Source of the DNA: Halorussus sp. MSC15.2
Lineage (GTDB): Archaea > Halobacteriota > Halobacteria > Halobacteriales > Haladaptataceae
Direction: 5' to 3'
DNA length: 64,000 nt
Assembly (NCBI RefSeq): GCF_010747475.1
Contig: NZ_VSLZ01000003.1
Location: forward strand, 186,001-250,000
How positions within the stretch are numbered: position 1 is the stretch's first letter; every line of letters starts with the position of its first letter. A program made the translations under genes and the position numbers. A model generated the notes under the pieces. That model was not told the origin of the DNA. It saw nothing but the letters and a program-made list of their open reading frames with translations, and did not search any database. Below, piece by piece: positions 33,951 through 42,781 of this stretch.

Positions 33951-35735
33951 TCAGTCGAGGAACTCCCGCACGCCGTCGGCGTCGCGGGCGTTCAGGATAT
34001 CGTCGGCCTGCGCCCACCCGCGCCGGGCGGTGTGGACGCCGTACCGGACGTGTTCGTACTCCGCCGGGGAGTGGGCGTCGGTGTCGATGGCGATGGTCGC
34101 GCCCTCCTCGACGGCCTGCTTGACCGCGCTCCCCCAGAGGTCGAGGCGATAGGGACTGCTGTTGACTTCGAGGGCGGTACCGTGGTCGGCGGCGGCGCGC
34201 GCCACCACGTCGATGTCCAACTCGACGCCGGGGCGCTGGTGTATCATCCGCCCGGTCGGGTGGCCGACGATGTCCACGCTCGGGTGTTCGATGGCGGCGA
34301 CGATGCGGTCGGTCGCGTCGCCCTCCAGCGCGCTGTGGGGCGAGGCGACCACGCAGTCGAGGTCCGCCAGCAGGTCGTCGCCGACGCTGATGTCGCCGTC
34401 CCTGTCGATGTTGGCCTCGACGCCCGCGAAGACGGTGATGGGAAGGTCGTCGGCCATCGCCCGAATCTCGGCCAGTTGCTCGCGCAACTCCTCGTCGTCC
34501 AGTCCGACGCCGCCGACCATTCCCGGTCCGGTCGCGTGGTCGGCGACGCTGATGTAGTCGTGGCCGAACTCGGCCGCGGCCTCGGCCATCTCCGCGACGC
34601 TGAACCCGCCGTCGGACCACTCGGTGTGGAGGTGGAGGTCGCCCCGGATTTCGCCCTCCTCGACGAGGTCCGGCAGGTCGCCGTCCGCGGCGGCGGCTAT
34701 CTCCCCGCGGTCTTCGCGCATCTCGGGTTCGATGTACGGCAGGCCGACCGCTTCGTACATCCCCGCCTCGGTCTCGCCCGCGACGCGTTCGCCGACTCGC
34801 TGGCCCGAATCGGGGTCTTCGACTTCCGAGACGTCGTCGGACGAGTCCGACGAGCCGTCCGAGCCGAGCTCGGAGACGTCGAACGCGCCGTACTCGTTTA
34901 TCTTGTATCCGCGGTCGATGGCGTAGTTCCGCAACCGGATGTTGTGCTCTTTGCTCCCGGTGAAGTACTGGATGGCGCTCCCGAACTCCTCGGGCACGAC
35001 GACCCGGAGGTCCACGCGCTGGCCGTCCGAGCGCACGCTGGCCTTGTCGGTCCCGGCCTCGATTACCTCGTCGGCCTCCTCCCACTCCGTGAACGCGTCG
35101 ATGACCGCCTGTCGGTCGTCGCTGCCGACCAGCACGTCGATGTCGCCGATGGTCGGTTTCCACCGCCGGAGCGACCCCGCGAGTTCGCACCGGCCCGCCT
35201 CCGGAATCGCCTCGAAGAACTCCAAGGCGGCCTCGCCCACGGGTCGGGCGTCGCCGAGCAGCGACCGGCCCTGCGACTCGCGGGCGAACTGGATACCGTC
35301 GAGGATGTTCTGCTCGGTCTTCTCGCCGAACCCGGAGACCTCCCGAATCTGCCCCTCGCGGGCGGCGTGTTCGAGGTCGTCTAAGTCCCGCACGTCGAGC
35401 GCCCGGTAGAGGTCGCCCACCGTCTTGGGACCGACGCCCTCGACGCTGGTGAGTTCGGCCATCTCGACCGGCATCTGCTCGCGCTCGTCCTCCAACTGCT
35501 CGAACGTGCCCGTCTCGACCGCCTCTACGACTTTCTTCGAGATAGACTCGCCCACGTCCTGAATCCGCTGGACCGCCTCGGGACCCTCGGCGGCCAACTC
35601 CTCGATGGCCTCCGGGGAGTCGCGGATGCTCTCGGCCGCCCGCTCGTAGACCTTCGGCTTGTAGTCCACGCCCTGCGCGGACAGCAGGTCGGCGTACTCT
35701 TCGAGTAAGTCGGCGATTTCGGCGTTGCGTGTCAT
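33951..35735 (-). CDS. polX: family X DNA polymerase with PHP nuclease domain
   Basis: A 594-residue PolX. The N-terminal helix-hairpin-helix 8-kDa-like region starts MTRNAEIADLLEEYADLL. Further HhH motifs are VEGVGPKTVGDLY and VSGFGEKTEQNIL, and the palm has the catalytic GDIDVLV and RVDLRVVVP. The C-terminal PHP domain has DLHLHTEWSDGG, HDYISVADHATG, EANIDRDGD, HPTGR and DTDAHSP. It acts in gap-filling base-excision repair, and the PHP domain adds 3'-5' exonuclease or AP endonuclease activity. A Ser/Asp insert (LGSDGSSDSSDDVSE) after FDVSE is a translated palindromic element. Confidence 0.93.
   Translation of the reverse strand: MTRNAEIADLLEEYADLLSAQGVDYKPKVYERAAESIRDSPEAIEELAAEGPEAVQRIQDVGESISKKVVEAVETGTFEQLEDEREQMPVEMAELTSVEGVGPKTVGDLYRALDVRDLDDLEHAAREGQIREVSGFGEKTEQNILDGIQFARESQGRSLLGDARPVGEAALEFFEAIPEAGRCELAGSLRRWKPTIGDIDVLVGSDDRQAVIDAFTEWEEADEVIEAGTDKASVRSDGQRVDLRVVVPEEFGSAIQYFTGSKEHNIRLRNYAIDRGYKINEYGAFDVSELGSDGSSDSSDDVSEVEDPDSGQRVGERVAGETEAGMYEAVGLPYIEPEMREDRGEIAAAADGDLPDLVEEGEIRGDLHLHTEWSDGGFSVAEMAEAAAEFGHDYISVADHATGPGMVGGVGLDDEELREQLAEIRAMADDLPITVFAGVEANIDRDGDISVGDDLLADLDCVVASPHSALEGDATDRIVAAIEHPSVDIVGHPTGRMIHQRPGVELDIDVVARAAADHGTALEVNSSPYRLDLWGSAVKQAVEEGATIAIDTDAHSPAEYEHVRYGVHTARRGWAQADDILNARDADGVREFLD
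34828..34881. repeat. palindromic insertion in polX flanked by a 9-bp direct repeat
   Basis: TCGTCGGA-CGAG-TCCGACGA (34834-34853; 8-bp stem, 4-nt loop) and TCCGAGC-CGA-GCTCGGA (34858-34874; 7-bp stem, 3-nt loop). GAGACGTCG occurs at 34828-34836 and again at 34873-34881, exactly 45 bp apart, as a target-site duplication would. At the protein level DVSE is duplicated around the insert. Confidence 0.7.
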
Positions 35736-35781
35736 GGATGAATCCGTCGCGTGTTCGGGGTGAATCTGTCGGCCGTCGGTT

Positions 35782-36219
35782 TCAGAGTCGGCCGCGACTG
35801 CTCGCGTCGTCCCGGCCGAGCGCCTGCTTGAGGAACGACATCCAGCGCTTGCGGTCGGCGGCCTCCTGCGCCTGTTCCTCGCGTTCGAGGTCTGTCGGTC
35901 CGAGGTTCTGGAGGGCGTTGAGCGCGCGGTCGATGCCCACGACGGCGTTGACCAACTCCTCGCCCTCCGCCCGCGTGATGTCACCCTCTTCGAGCAGTTG
36001 CTTGCGCTGGAGGCGCTCGCGCCGGAGGTTCTTCTTCGCCCGGTCCACGCGGTCGCGCTCGCCCGAGGGGACGGTGTCCCGGCGCTTTATCTCGAAGACG
36101 AACTCCCGGAGGTCAATCGACTCGCCCTGCACGTCGATGGTCTCGGGGATGTCCGCCCCGACCGTCGCGCCCTCGCGCTCGACGCGCTCCAGCAGTTGTT
36201 TCCGCTCGTACTCCTTCAC
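35782..36219 (-). CDS. DUF5788-like haloarchaeal protein
   Basis: A 145-residue charged helical protein (VKEYERKQLLERVEREGATV, FVFEIKRRDTVPSGERDRVD, NLRRERLQRKQLLEEGDIT, VVGIDRALNALQNLG) that matches my memory of DUF5788. No ATG is available, and GTG 36219 fits the conserved start. It lies 46 nt upstream of polX on the same strand and may be cotranscribed. The coiled-coil basic centre could bind nucleic acid; this is a guess. Confidence 0.75.
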   Translation of the reverse strand: MKEYERKQLLERVEREGATVGADIPETIDVQGESIDLREFVFEIKRRDTVPSGERDRVDRAKKNLRRERLQRKQLLEEGDITRAEGEELVNAVVGIDRALNALQNLGPTDLEREEQAQEAADRKRWMSFLKQALGRDDASSRGRL

Positions 36220-36413
36220 GCCTCTATCTCGGTGGTCCAGCGTCAAAAATTCGCCGGGAAAGGAGGTTCGGTCGGGACGGGCACGACCCGGGACGTGGGC
36301 CGCGCGTCGTAGACACGGGCGGGAACTGCCGATGCATGCGCTCGGGGCATAATCGCCCGGCGGCGCTATGATTGGCTTCAAAGCATACATGCGTGGGCTG
36401 ATTACGGGAGGCC

Positions 36414-37102
36414 ATGAAGAAGCCCGGCGAAGTGTTTGCGGACGCGAGCGTCTACGACCCCGGTATCGAGGCCATCGTCCCGCGGTACGACGAACTCCAC
36501 GACGCGCTGCTCAACGCCCCGCCGCAGGACCGAAACGAGTCGATTCGGGTCCTCGAACTCGGCGCGGCACCGGCGAACTCACCACGAAACTCCTCACGCG
36601 GTTCCCGAACAGCAGCGTCCTCGCGGTGGACCACAGCGACCAGATGCTCGACGAGGCCGAGCGCAAACTGGAGACGTTCGGCGACAGGGCCACCCTCGAA
36701 CGCGGAGCCTTCCCGGACGACTACCCGTCGGTCTCCGGCGAGTACGACCTCGTGGTCTCGTCGCTGGCGGTCCACCACCTCGACGAGACCCAGAAGCAGA
36801 CCCTCTTCGACGCCATCTACGAGTCGCTGGTGCCCGGCGGGTGGTTCCTCAACGGCGACGTGATTCGCTTCGACGCGCCCCACCTCGAGACGCTGTCGGG
36901 CGAGATGATAGAGAACTGGGTGCGCTCGAAGGGGTGGCGCGAGGACGACTTCATGGAGGAGTGGGAGGCCAGCGACGACTACGACGACCCCTCCTCGCTG
37001 ACCGACCAACTCGTCTGGCTCCGGGAGTCGGAATTCGAGGCGGTCACCTCCATCTGGCAGTACTACAACTTCGCAGTGTACGGCGGTAAGAAGCCGGAGT
37101 GA
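36414..37102 (+). pseudogene. class I SAM-dependent methyltransferase, single-base frameshift
   Basis: The first frame starts MKKPGEVFADASVYDPGIEA and reaches motif I at VLELGA (near 36565). From there TGELTTKLLTRFPNSSVLAVDHS continues in another frame with the acidic post-motif I, LVVSSLAVHHLDE and VPGGWFLNGDVIR. One G restored in GGCGCG(G)GCACC rebuilds VLELGAGTGELTT and 229 residues. The span is one base short. The substrate is unknown. Confidence 0.85.
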
Positions 37103-37208
37103 GAGTCCCCGAACACCGAGCGTCGGGGAGTATCGAGGGTCTCGGGGGTGTTAGAACGACCGGCAGAGAGACCGAGTCCAAAGAGCGACCGACCGCTTCG
37201 GGGCTGAA

Positions 37209-37215
37209 TTTTAAG
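37209..37215 (+). promoter_or_regulatory. TATA box (TTTTAAG)
   Basis: TTTTAAG, 25-31 nt before the ATG at 37240, the spacing of a leaderless transcript. It decides the start of the acetyltransferase against a longer upstream frame. Confidence 0.6.
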
Positions 37216-37239
37216 CGGACGCGGTCGGTTCGTCCCTAC

Positions 37240-37761
37240 ATGGGAAGTGACGACGTTTCGGTCGTCCGGACCGAGGTAGACGGTCACGAATCGGCGTTGC
37301 GGGAGCTACTGCTGGACTATTACGAGTTCGCCGACCGGGAGGCGCAGGCGTACTTCGACGAACTCACGGGCATCGACGTCGAGGCGGCCGTCGAGGACGA
37401 CATCGACCGACTGGGGAGCGCCGCGGTGGACGACCCCCTGTTTCTGGCTCGCGACGGCGACCGAATCGTCGGGTCGGTCCAGTTGAAGCGACTGGACGAG
37501 ACCACCGCCGAGGTCAAGCGGTTGTACGTCACCCCCGACTACCGGGGAAGGGGACTCGGCCGGCGACTCGTGGAGGAACTGCTGGACGGTGCCGAGCGCG
37601 ACGGGTTCGAGACGCTTCGACTCGGGGTCGGGCCGTACCTCGACGCGGCGCGGTCGCTGTACGAGGACCTCGGCTTCGAGTACACGTCCCGGTACGACCA
37701 GAGCGGTGCCCCGGAAGCGGTCGGCGACGAGTGGGGGTTCATGCGACGGTCGCTCGACTGA
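37240..37761 (+). CDS. GNAT family N-acetyltransferase
   Basis: A 173-residue acetyltransferase. The acetyl-CoA pyrophosphate loop is VTPDYRGRGLGRRLVEELL near residues 98-115 (Q/RxxGxG/A as RGRGLG), and a C-terminal GFEYTSRYD completes motif B. The N-terminal helices carry an acidic stretch. It transfers acetyl from acetyl-CoA to an amine; the target is unknown. Confidence 0.87.
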   Translation: MGSDDVSVVRTEVDGHESALRELLLDYYEFADREAQAYFDELTGIDVEAAVEDDIDRLGSAAVDDPLFLARDGDRIVGSVQLKRLDETTAEVKRLYVTPDYRGRGLGRRLVEELLDGAERDGFETLRLGVGPYLDAARSLYEDLGFEYTSRYDQSGAPEAVGDEWGFMRRSLD

Positions 37762-37873
37762 CGCCGACCCGGAACTCCCGGAACCCCGACAGATACCGTC
37801 CCCGAACCCATCGTTCCGGCGCGGAACGCGACGACCCAAATCCCTTTCAGGTCCGGCCCCCAAGGGTTCGCCA

Positions 37874-38800
37874 ATGGCGCAGTGCGACGTGTGTGGCGAA
37901 AGCGAGAACATGCCGTACGAGTGTCGGCGGTGCGGCGGCACCTTCTGTTCGGCCCACCGACTCCCGGAGAGTCACGACTGTCCGGGGCTGAACGAGTGGA
38001 ACGACCCGGACGGCGTGTTCGACAGTGGTTTCGACGACACCGTGAACGACAGCGGGCGGGCGGGCGGAATCACGGATAGAATCGGCGTCGACACCGGACC
38101 CGGCGGTCCCTTGGGCTACTTCCGAGGGAACATGACATTCGTCCTGTTGGGGCTGATGTGGATAACCTTCGCGCTCCAGTGGATAGTCCTCCTCGTCGCG
38201 CCCCAACTCTACCAGCCTCTATTCGTCCTCCAGTCCGACCACCTCCTCAACGTCTGGACGTGGTTCACGTCCATCTTCAGCCACAGTCCGACCAACTTCC
38301 TCCACATCGTCTTCAACAGCATGGTGCTGTACTTCTTCGGTCCCGTGGTCGAGCGCCGGGTCGGCAGCAAGAAGTTCGCCGTCCTGTTCCTCGTGGCGGG
38401 AGCGATAGCCGGACTCGCGCAGGTCGGCATCTACGCGCTGATGAACCCCGCCGCCCCGGCGACCGGCGTCCTCGGCGCGAGCGGTGCAGTCGCGGCGGTG
38501 CTGGGCGTGCTGACGATTCTGAACCCCAACCTCACCATCTACCTCTACTTCATCCTCCCGATGCCCCTGTGGCTGGCGACCACGCTGTTCGTCGGCTACT
38601 CGGTGTTCGTCAGCGCGGCCGGGGGCATCGGCGCGGGCGGGGTCGCCCAGTTGGCCCACCTCGCAGGCGTCGGCATCGGTCTGCTGTACGGTATCAAACT
38701 CAAGCGCGAGGGCGAGCGCGCGCCCCAGCAGTTGCAGGTCGGCGGCGGCCGGGGTCCAGGCGGTCCCGGCGGCCCCGGCGGTCCGGGCGGACGTTTCTAA
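37874..38800 (+). CDS. rhomboid intramembrane serine protease with N-terminal AN1-type zinc finger
   Basis: Residues 1-40 are an AN1-like zinc finger (CDVCGES, ECRRCGGTFCSAHRLPESHDC). Six transmembrane helices follow. Catalytic Ser203 lies in GVLGASGAVAAVL and His262 in AQLAHLAGVGIG. The oxyanion region is NFLHIVFNSMVLYFFGP, with loop Arg residues in EVVERRVG-type VVERRVGSKKF. The tail is a Gly/Pro repeat (GGPGGPGGPGG). It cleaves membrane-protein substrates, and the zinc finger may recruit them on the cytoplasmic side. Confidence 0.9.
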   Translation: MAQCDVCGESENMPYECRRCGGTFCSAHRLPESHDCPGLNEWNDPDGVFDSGFDDTVNDSGRAGGITDRIGVDTGPGGPLGYFRGNMTFVLLGLMWITFALQWIVLLVAPQLYQPLFVLQSDHLLNVWTWFTSIFSHSPTNFLHIVFNSMVLYFFGPVVERRVGSKKFAVLFLVAGAIAGLAQVGIYALMNPAAPATGVLGASGAVAAVLGVLTILNPNLTIYLYFILPMPLWLATTLFVGYSVFVSAAGGIGAGGVAQLAHLAGVGIGLLYGIKLKREGERAPQQLQVGGGRGPGGPGGPGGPGGRF

Positions 38801-38824
38801 CCCCTCCGCCCCGTCTGTTCTCCC

Positions 38825-39643
38825 ATGACGCCAGTTCATCCCGAGTTCGTCCCCGACCCGACGCTCTCCCGCGAGGAGATGGAGCGACTCCAGCGCGACA
38901 TCGCCGAGGTCGCGGTCTTCGAGGACGACTTCGCGTTCGACCCCGCGGCGGTGCGGGCCGACCAGACCGACGACGGCCAGACCGCGCTCGGCGCGGCGAC
39001 CGACGACGCCGAACCCCCGGTGGTCGTCGGCGTGGACCAGGCGTTCGTGGACGCGTTCTCCGAGGAGGCGCTCGCGGTCAGCGCCATCGTCGCCACGCGC
39101 GGGGGCGAGGTAATCGAGGAGGTCCACGCGGTCGAACCGACCGAGATTCCCTACGTCCCCGGACTCCTCTCGTTCCGCGAGGGCGGGGCCATCCTCTCGG
39201 CGTTCGAGAAGTTGTCGGTCGACCCCGACCTCGCGGTCCTCGACGGGAGCGGGCGCATCCACTTCCGACAGGCCGGAATCGCCACGCACGTCGGCGTCAC
39301 GCTCGACGTGCCCGCGGTCGGGGTCGCAAAGAGCCTGCTCTGCGGTCGGCCCCGAGAGTCGCTGGACGAGTATCTGTCTCAGGGCGCGCGCGTCGCCATC
39401 GAGGCGGACGACAGCGTGACCGCGCCGCCGGGAACGGTCATCGGCCACGCCTACCAGTCGCGCCAGTACGACAACCCCGAGACGCGCCACGTCAATCCGC
39501 TCTACGTCAGCCCCGGCCACCGCGTGAGCGCCGAGACCACGACCGACCTCGTGGAACGCCTCTGTGCGGGCTACAAACTGCCCGAACCGACTCGGCTGGC
39601 CGATAACTACGCCGACGAAGTGAAGGCCGAAGTCCGCGACTGA
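38825..39643 (+). CDS. nfi: endonuclease V
   Basis: Cleaves DNA (or RNA) next to deaminated bases such as inosine. Motifs: VVVGVDQAF with Asp71, the signature PYVPGLLSFRE with Glu119, and VLDGSGRIHFRQAGIATHVG with Asp140. GVAKSLLCG and GHAYQSRQYDNP follow. At 272 residues it is longer than bacterial Nfi owing to an acidic N-terminal segment (RADQTDDGQTALGAATDD). It lies 24 nt after the rhomboid gene and may share its transcript. Confidence 0.92.
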   Translation: MTPVHPEFVPDPTLSREEMERLQRDIAEVAVFEDDFAFDPAAVRADQTDDGQTALGAATDDAEPPVVVGVDQAFVDAFSEEALAVSAIVATRGGEVIEEVHAVEPTEIPYVPGLLSFREGGAILSAFEKLSVDPDLAVLDGSGRIHFRQAGIATHVGVTLDVPAVGVAKSLLCGRPRESLDEYLSQGARVAIEADDSVTAPPGTVIGHAYQSRQYDNPETRHVNPLYVSPGHRVSAETTTDLVERLCAGYKLPEPTRLADNYADEVKAEVRD

Positions 39644-39777
39644 GGCCGACGAGGTGAGTCCACCGCCGGAGCGAACGACCGGGCGGGGCGTTCCACGCGT
39701 CCGTCGAAGTTCTCCATCCCTTACACGTCCTCGGCGACCCGTGGTGCGACGCCCAGTGACACCCCGAAGCGACGAAA

Positions 39778-39783
39778 TTTATC
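39778..39783 (+). promoter_or_regulatory. TATA box of the SDR gene
   Basis: TTTATC within AAATTTATC, 25-30 nt before the GTG at 39808. It supports leaderless transcription and the GTG start. Confidence 0.55.
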
Positions 39784-39807
39784 TGTCCGGACCGCGACAG
39801 TGCGAGC

Positions 39808-40650
39808 GTGACCGAAACTGTCCTCATCACCGGTTGTTCGTCGGGCATCGGGCGCGAGACGGCGCACTGCTTCCTCGAAGACGGGTGGGAAGTGTACGCG
39901 ACGGCCCGCAACCCCGCCGATATCCAGTCGCTCGGCGACGCGGGGGCAAACGTCGCCTCGCTCGACGTGACCGACGAGGACGACGCCGAGCGCGTCGTCG
40001 AGCGCATCATCGACGAGAAGGGGCGCATCGACTGTCTCGTCAACAACGCGGGGTACGCCCAACTCGGCCCGGTCGAAGACGTGACGACCGAGAGCGTCGA
40101 GAACCAGTTCGAGGTGAACGTCTTCGGTCCCCACCGCCTGCTTCGCGAGGTGCTACCTCACATGCGCGACCGCCGGACCGGGACTGTCGTCAACGTCTCC
40201 AGCGTGTCGGGACGACTCGCCACGCCCGGGATGGGTATCTACAACGGGTCGAAGTTCGCCATGGAGGGAATCAGCGACGCCCTGCGACCCGAGGTGTCGG
40301 AGTACGGTATCGACGTGGTACTGGTCGAACCCGGCCCGGTGGACACCGCCTTCGCGGAGCGGGCCTCCGACGAAGTCGAGGGGTTGGAGCGCTCGGACGC
40401 CTACGAGACGCTGTACTCCATTCTGGACGACACCGAGGCCGTCGGCGGCGGCGGTCCGGGCGCGGTGGCCCCTCGCAGAGTGGCCGAGACGATTCTGGAC
40501 GCCGCGAATCTGACCGACCCCGCCGCGCGCTACCCGGTCGGACAGGTAGCGAAGGTGGCGATGCTCGGTCGGTTCGTCCCCGCGAAGTTGCGCGACAAGT
40601 TCTACAGACTCGCGCTCTCGCTGGTGGCGAAGAATCCGCTCGGGGACTGA
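39808..40650 (+). CDS. short-chain dehydrogenase/reductase (SDR)
   Basis: A 280-residue classical SDR. The cofactor motif is TGCSSGIG, NNAG is at residues 79-82 and the active site is Ser132/134, Tyr145 and Lys149 (VNVSSVSG, YNGSKF). Arg34 in TARNP favours NADPH. The C-terminal extension with a VAEETILDAA-like helix is as in steroid/retinol-type SDRs. Oxidises or reduces a hydroxyl/keto compound; substrate unknown. The start is GTG. Confidence 0.88.
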   Translation: MTETVLITGCSSGIGRETAHCFLEDGWEVYATARNPADIQSLGDAGANVASLDVTDEDDAERVVERIIDEKGRIDCLVNNAGYAQLGPVEDVTTESVENQFEVNVFGPHRLLREVLPHMRDRRTGTVVNVSSVSGRLATPGMGIYNGSKFAMEGISDALRPEVSEYGIDVVLVEPGPVDTAFAERASDEVEGLERSDAYETLYSILDDTEAVGGGGPGAVAPRRVAETILDAANLTDPAARYPVGQVAKVAMLGRFVPAKLRDKFYRLALSLVAKNPLGD

Positions 40651-40654
40651 GTGC

Positions 40655-42727
40655 TCACTCGGTCGTCCGGCGTGCGAGCATCGCGGCCGCGAGGAGTGCG
40701 ACCACCGACGCGCCGACCGTGAATCCCGGCGTCTCGCCGCTCGAAGTCGTCTCCGCGTTCGTCTCCACGTCCCGTTCGTCCTCGACCGCCGCTTCGCCGG
40801 CCGACTCGTTTCGCACCTCGAAGTTCAACGTCAGTCCGTCGTACTCGCGCGCGGCGCTCTTGTTTCCGACCGGGAAGTACGTGATGGCGGCCCGGAGCGT
40901 GTACGTACCGGGGTCCGACCCGGTCACTTTCGCCGAGATGTCCATGGTCTCGCCGGGTTCGATGACGAACGTCGAAGTTGGGAGACCGCCGCCGCTGCTC
41001 TGCACGTCGCTCCCGCCCTGAATCCGGATGCCGCTAGGTACCTGAAGGGTAATCTGGACCTTCGTGGGTTCGTCGTTGGTCACGTCCGCAGTGAACGCGC
41101 CCGCGAGTCGGCCCGGACTCCCGGGTGCGATGACCTTTTGGGGAGCGTAGAGTCGAGCGACCTGAAACAGTTCGCCCCTCGCGAACGACTCGCCGTTGGT
41201 CTCGCCGTTCGACGACTCCGCCGTCGATTCGACGGACTCGGTCCCCTCCGTCACACCCATGGACGAGGGCGACTCCGCAGTAGTCGTGGTGGTGGTAATC
41301 GACACGTCGCCGACCGGAATCGTCCGGACCCGTTTGACCGTGCGCTCGCCGTTGTCTGTCACCCGGAGCGTGACCGTGTGAGCGCCCTCGTCCTCGAACG
41401 TGAAGGTGTTGTGCGACCCGTAGTGCTCGAAGTAGCCGTCGCCGTCGAAGTCCCACTCGTAGTCGGTAATCTGGCCGTCGGCGTCCGCGGACGCCCCGGC
41501 GTCGAAGGTCACGGTCCTGTCGGGACTCGGGTTCGACGGCGAGTACGTGAACGAGGCCTCGGGGGCCGAGTTCTCGACCCGAATCGTCCGAGTCCGCTTG
41601 ACCGTGTGCTCGCCGTTGTCGGTCACTCGGAGCGTGACGGTGTACGTACCGGCGGTGTCGTAGGTGAAGGAGTTCTGGGACCCGTAGTACTCGTAGTAAC
41701 CGTCGCCGTCGAAGTCCCACTCGTAGTCGGTAATCTGGCCGTCGGCGTCCGAAGACGCTCCGGCGTCGAACGTGATGGCGTCGTCGGGACTCGGCTTCGT
41801 CGGCGAGTAACTGAACGTGGCGTTCGGTGCGTCGTTCTGCACCGTCACCGACCGCACCTTCTTGCTAGTCGCTTCACCGTTGTCGGTGACCCGGAGCGTA
41901 ACCGTGTAGGTGCCAGCGGTGTCGTAGGTGAAGGTGTTCTGAGACCCGTAGTACTCGTAGTAGCCGTCGCCGTCGAAGTCCCACTCGTAGTCGGTAATCT
42001 GGCCGTCGGCGTCCGAAGACGCTCCGGCGTCGAACGTGATGGAGTCGTCGGGACTCGGACTCGACGGCGAGTAACTGAACGAGACGTTCGGCGGTTCGTT
42101 CCCGACGGTGACCGTCTTCGTCTCCTTGGTGGTCACGCCGCCGTTGTCGGTGACCCGGAGCGTGACGGTGTAACTGCCAGCGGTGTCGTAGGTGAAGGTG
42201 TTCTGAGACCCGTAGTACTCGTAGTAGCCGTCGCCGTCGAAGTCCCACTCGTACTCCTCGATGCTCCCGTCGGTGTCCGAGGACGACGCGGCGTCGAAGG
42301 TAATCGACTCGTCTGGCACCGGGTCAGACGGCGAGTAGTCGAACGCGGCGGTCGGCGCGTCGTTCGTCACCGAGACTGTCTGGGTCGTCTCGGCGGTGTT
42401 GCCGTCGTCGTCGGTAACCCGGAGCGTCACCACGTACTCGCCCGCCGAGTCGAACGTTTGCGTGACCGTCGCCCCGTAGTACTCGTAGTAGCCGTCCCCG
42501 TCGAGGTCCCACTCGTACTCGTCGATGGTCCCGTCGTCGGTGGACGACGAAGCGTCGAACGTCACCGTCTCGTCGGGCACCGGGTCCGACGGCGAGTAAC
42601 TGAACGACACCGTCGGCGCGTTCCCGGCGGCCGACGCGCCGACGGTGGTCACCCCGGCCGTCGCTCCCACCGACAGTACACAGACCAATACCCAAAGATA
42701 CGTCAGAGATTCCCGTCGTCTATTCAT
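40655..42727 (-). CDS. PKD-repeat surface protein with PGF-CTERM anchor
   Basis: A 690-residue exported protein. A signal peptide (LWVLVCVLSVGATAGVTTVG) is followed by five PKD domains of about 86 residues (about 36-470), each with a core such as ITDYEWDFDGDGYYEYYGSQ and ending YTVTLRVTDNG. A Ser/Thr/Glu linker and one beta-sandwich domain (about 540-640, GTYTLRAAITYFPVG) come next. The C-terminal PGF motif is TPGFTVGASVVALLAAAML. A double A/T box (TATATAAATATT, 42752-42763) is the promoter. It converges with the SDR gene, with 4 nt between stops. Likely adhesion or S-layer-associated. Confidence 0.87.
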   Translation of the reverse strand: MNRRRESLTYLWVLVCVLSVGATAGVTTVGASAAGNAPTVSFSYSPSDPVPDETVTFDASSSTDDGTIDEYEWDLDGDGYYEYYGATVTQTFDSAGEYVVTLRVTDDDGNTAETTQTVSVTNDAPTAAFDYSPSDPVPDESITFDAASSSDTDGSIEEYEWDFDGDGYYEYYGSQNTFTYDTAGSYTVTLRVTDNGGVTTKETKTVTVGNEPPNVSFSYSPSSPSPDDSITFDAGASSDADGQITDYEWDFDGDGYYEYYGSQNTFTYDTAGTYTVTLRVTDNGEATSKKVRSVTVQNDAPNATFSYSPTKPSPDDAITFDAGASSDADGQITDYEWDFDGDGYYEYYGSQNSFTYDTAGTYTVTLRVTDNGEHTVKRTRTIRVENSAPEASFTYSPSNPSPDRTVTFDAGASADADGQITDYEWDFDGDGYFEHYGSHNTFTFEDEGAHTVTLRVTDNGERTVKRVRTIPVGDVSITTTTTTAESPSSMGVTEGTESVESTAESSNGETNGESFARGELFQVARLYAPQKVIAPGSPGRLAGAFTADVTNDEPTKVQITLQVPSGIRIQGGSDVQSSGGGLPTSTFVIEPGETMDISAKVTGSDPGTYTLRAAITYFPVGNKSAAREYDGLTLNFEVRNESAGEAAVEDERDVETNAETTSSGETPGFTVGASVVALLAAAMLARRTTE
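41400..42620. repeat. five tandem PKD-coding repeats, near-identical DNA
   Basis: The PKD units repeat with a period of about 255-260 bp. Repeats 2-4 share long identical runs (for example the block encoding WDFDGDGYYEYYGSQN recurs almost unchanged at 41680, 41950 and 42210). Such arrays can expand or contract by recombination. Confidence 0.75.
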
Positions 42728-42751
42728 CCAATCCGGTATTTAAAACTGAGA

Positions 42752-42763
42752 TATATAAATATT
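42752..42763 (-). promoter_or_regulatory. promoter of the PKD protein gene
   Basis: TATATAAATATT, unusually A/T-rich for this genome, about 25-36 nt upstream of the ATG. A second box (GTTTTAAATA on the minus strand, 42737-42746) lies closer to the start. Confidence 0.55.
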
Positions 42764-42781
42764 CGAGAGACGGAACGCGAG

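Noticed and set aside
41400-42620. Possible CRISPR array
   Set aside because: The repeats are about 258 bp, coding and in frame. They are PKD domains, and no cas gene is present.
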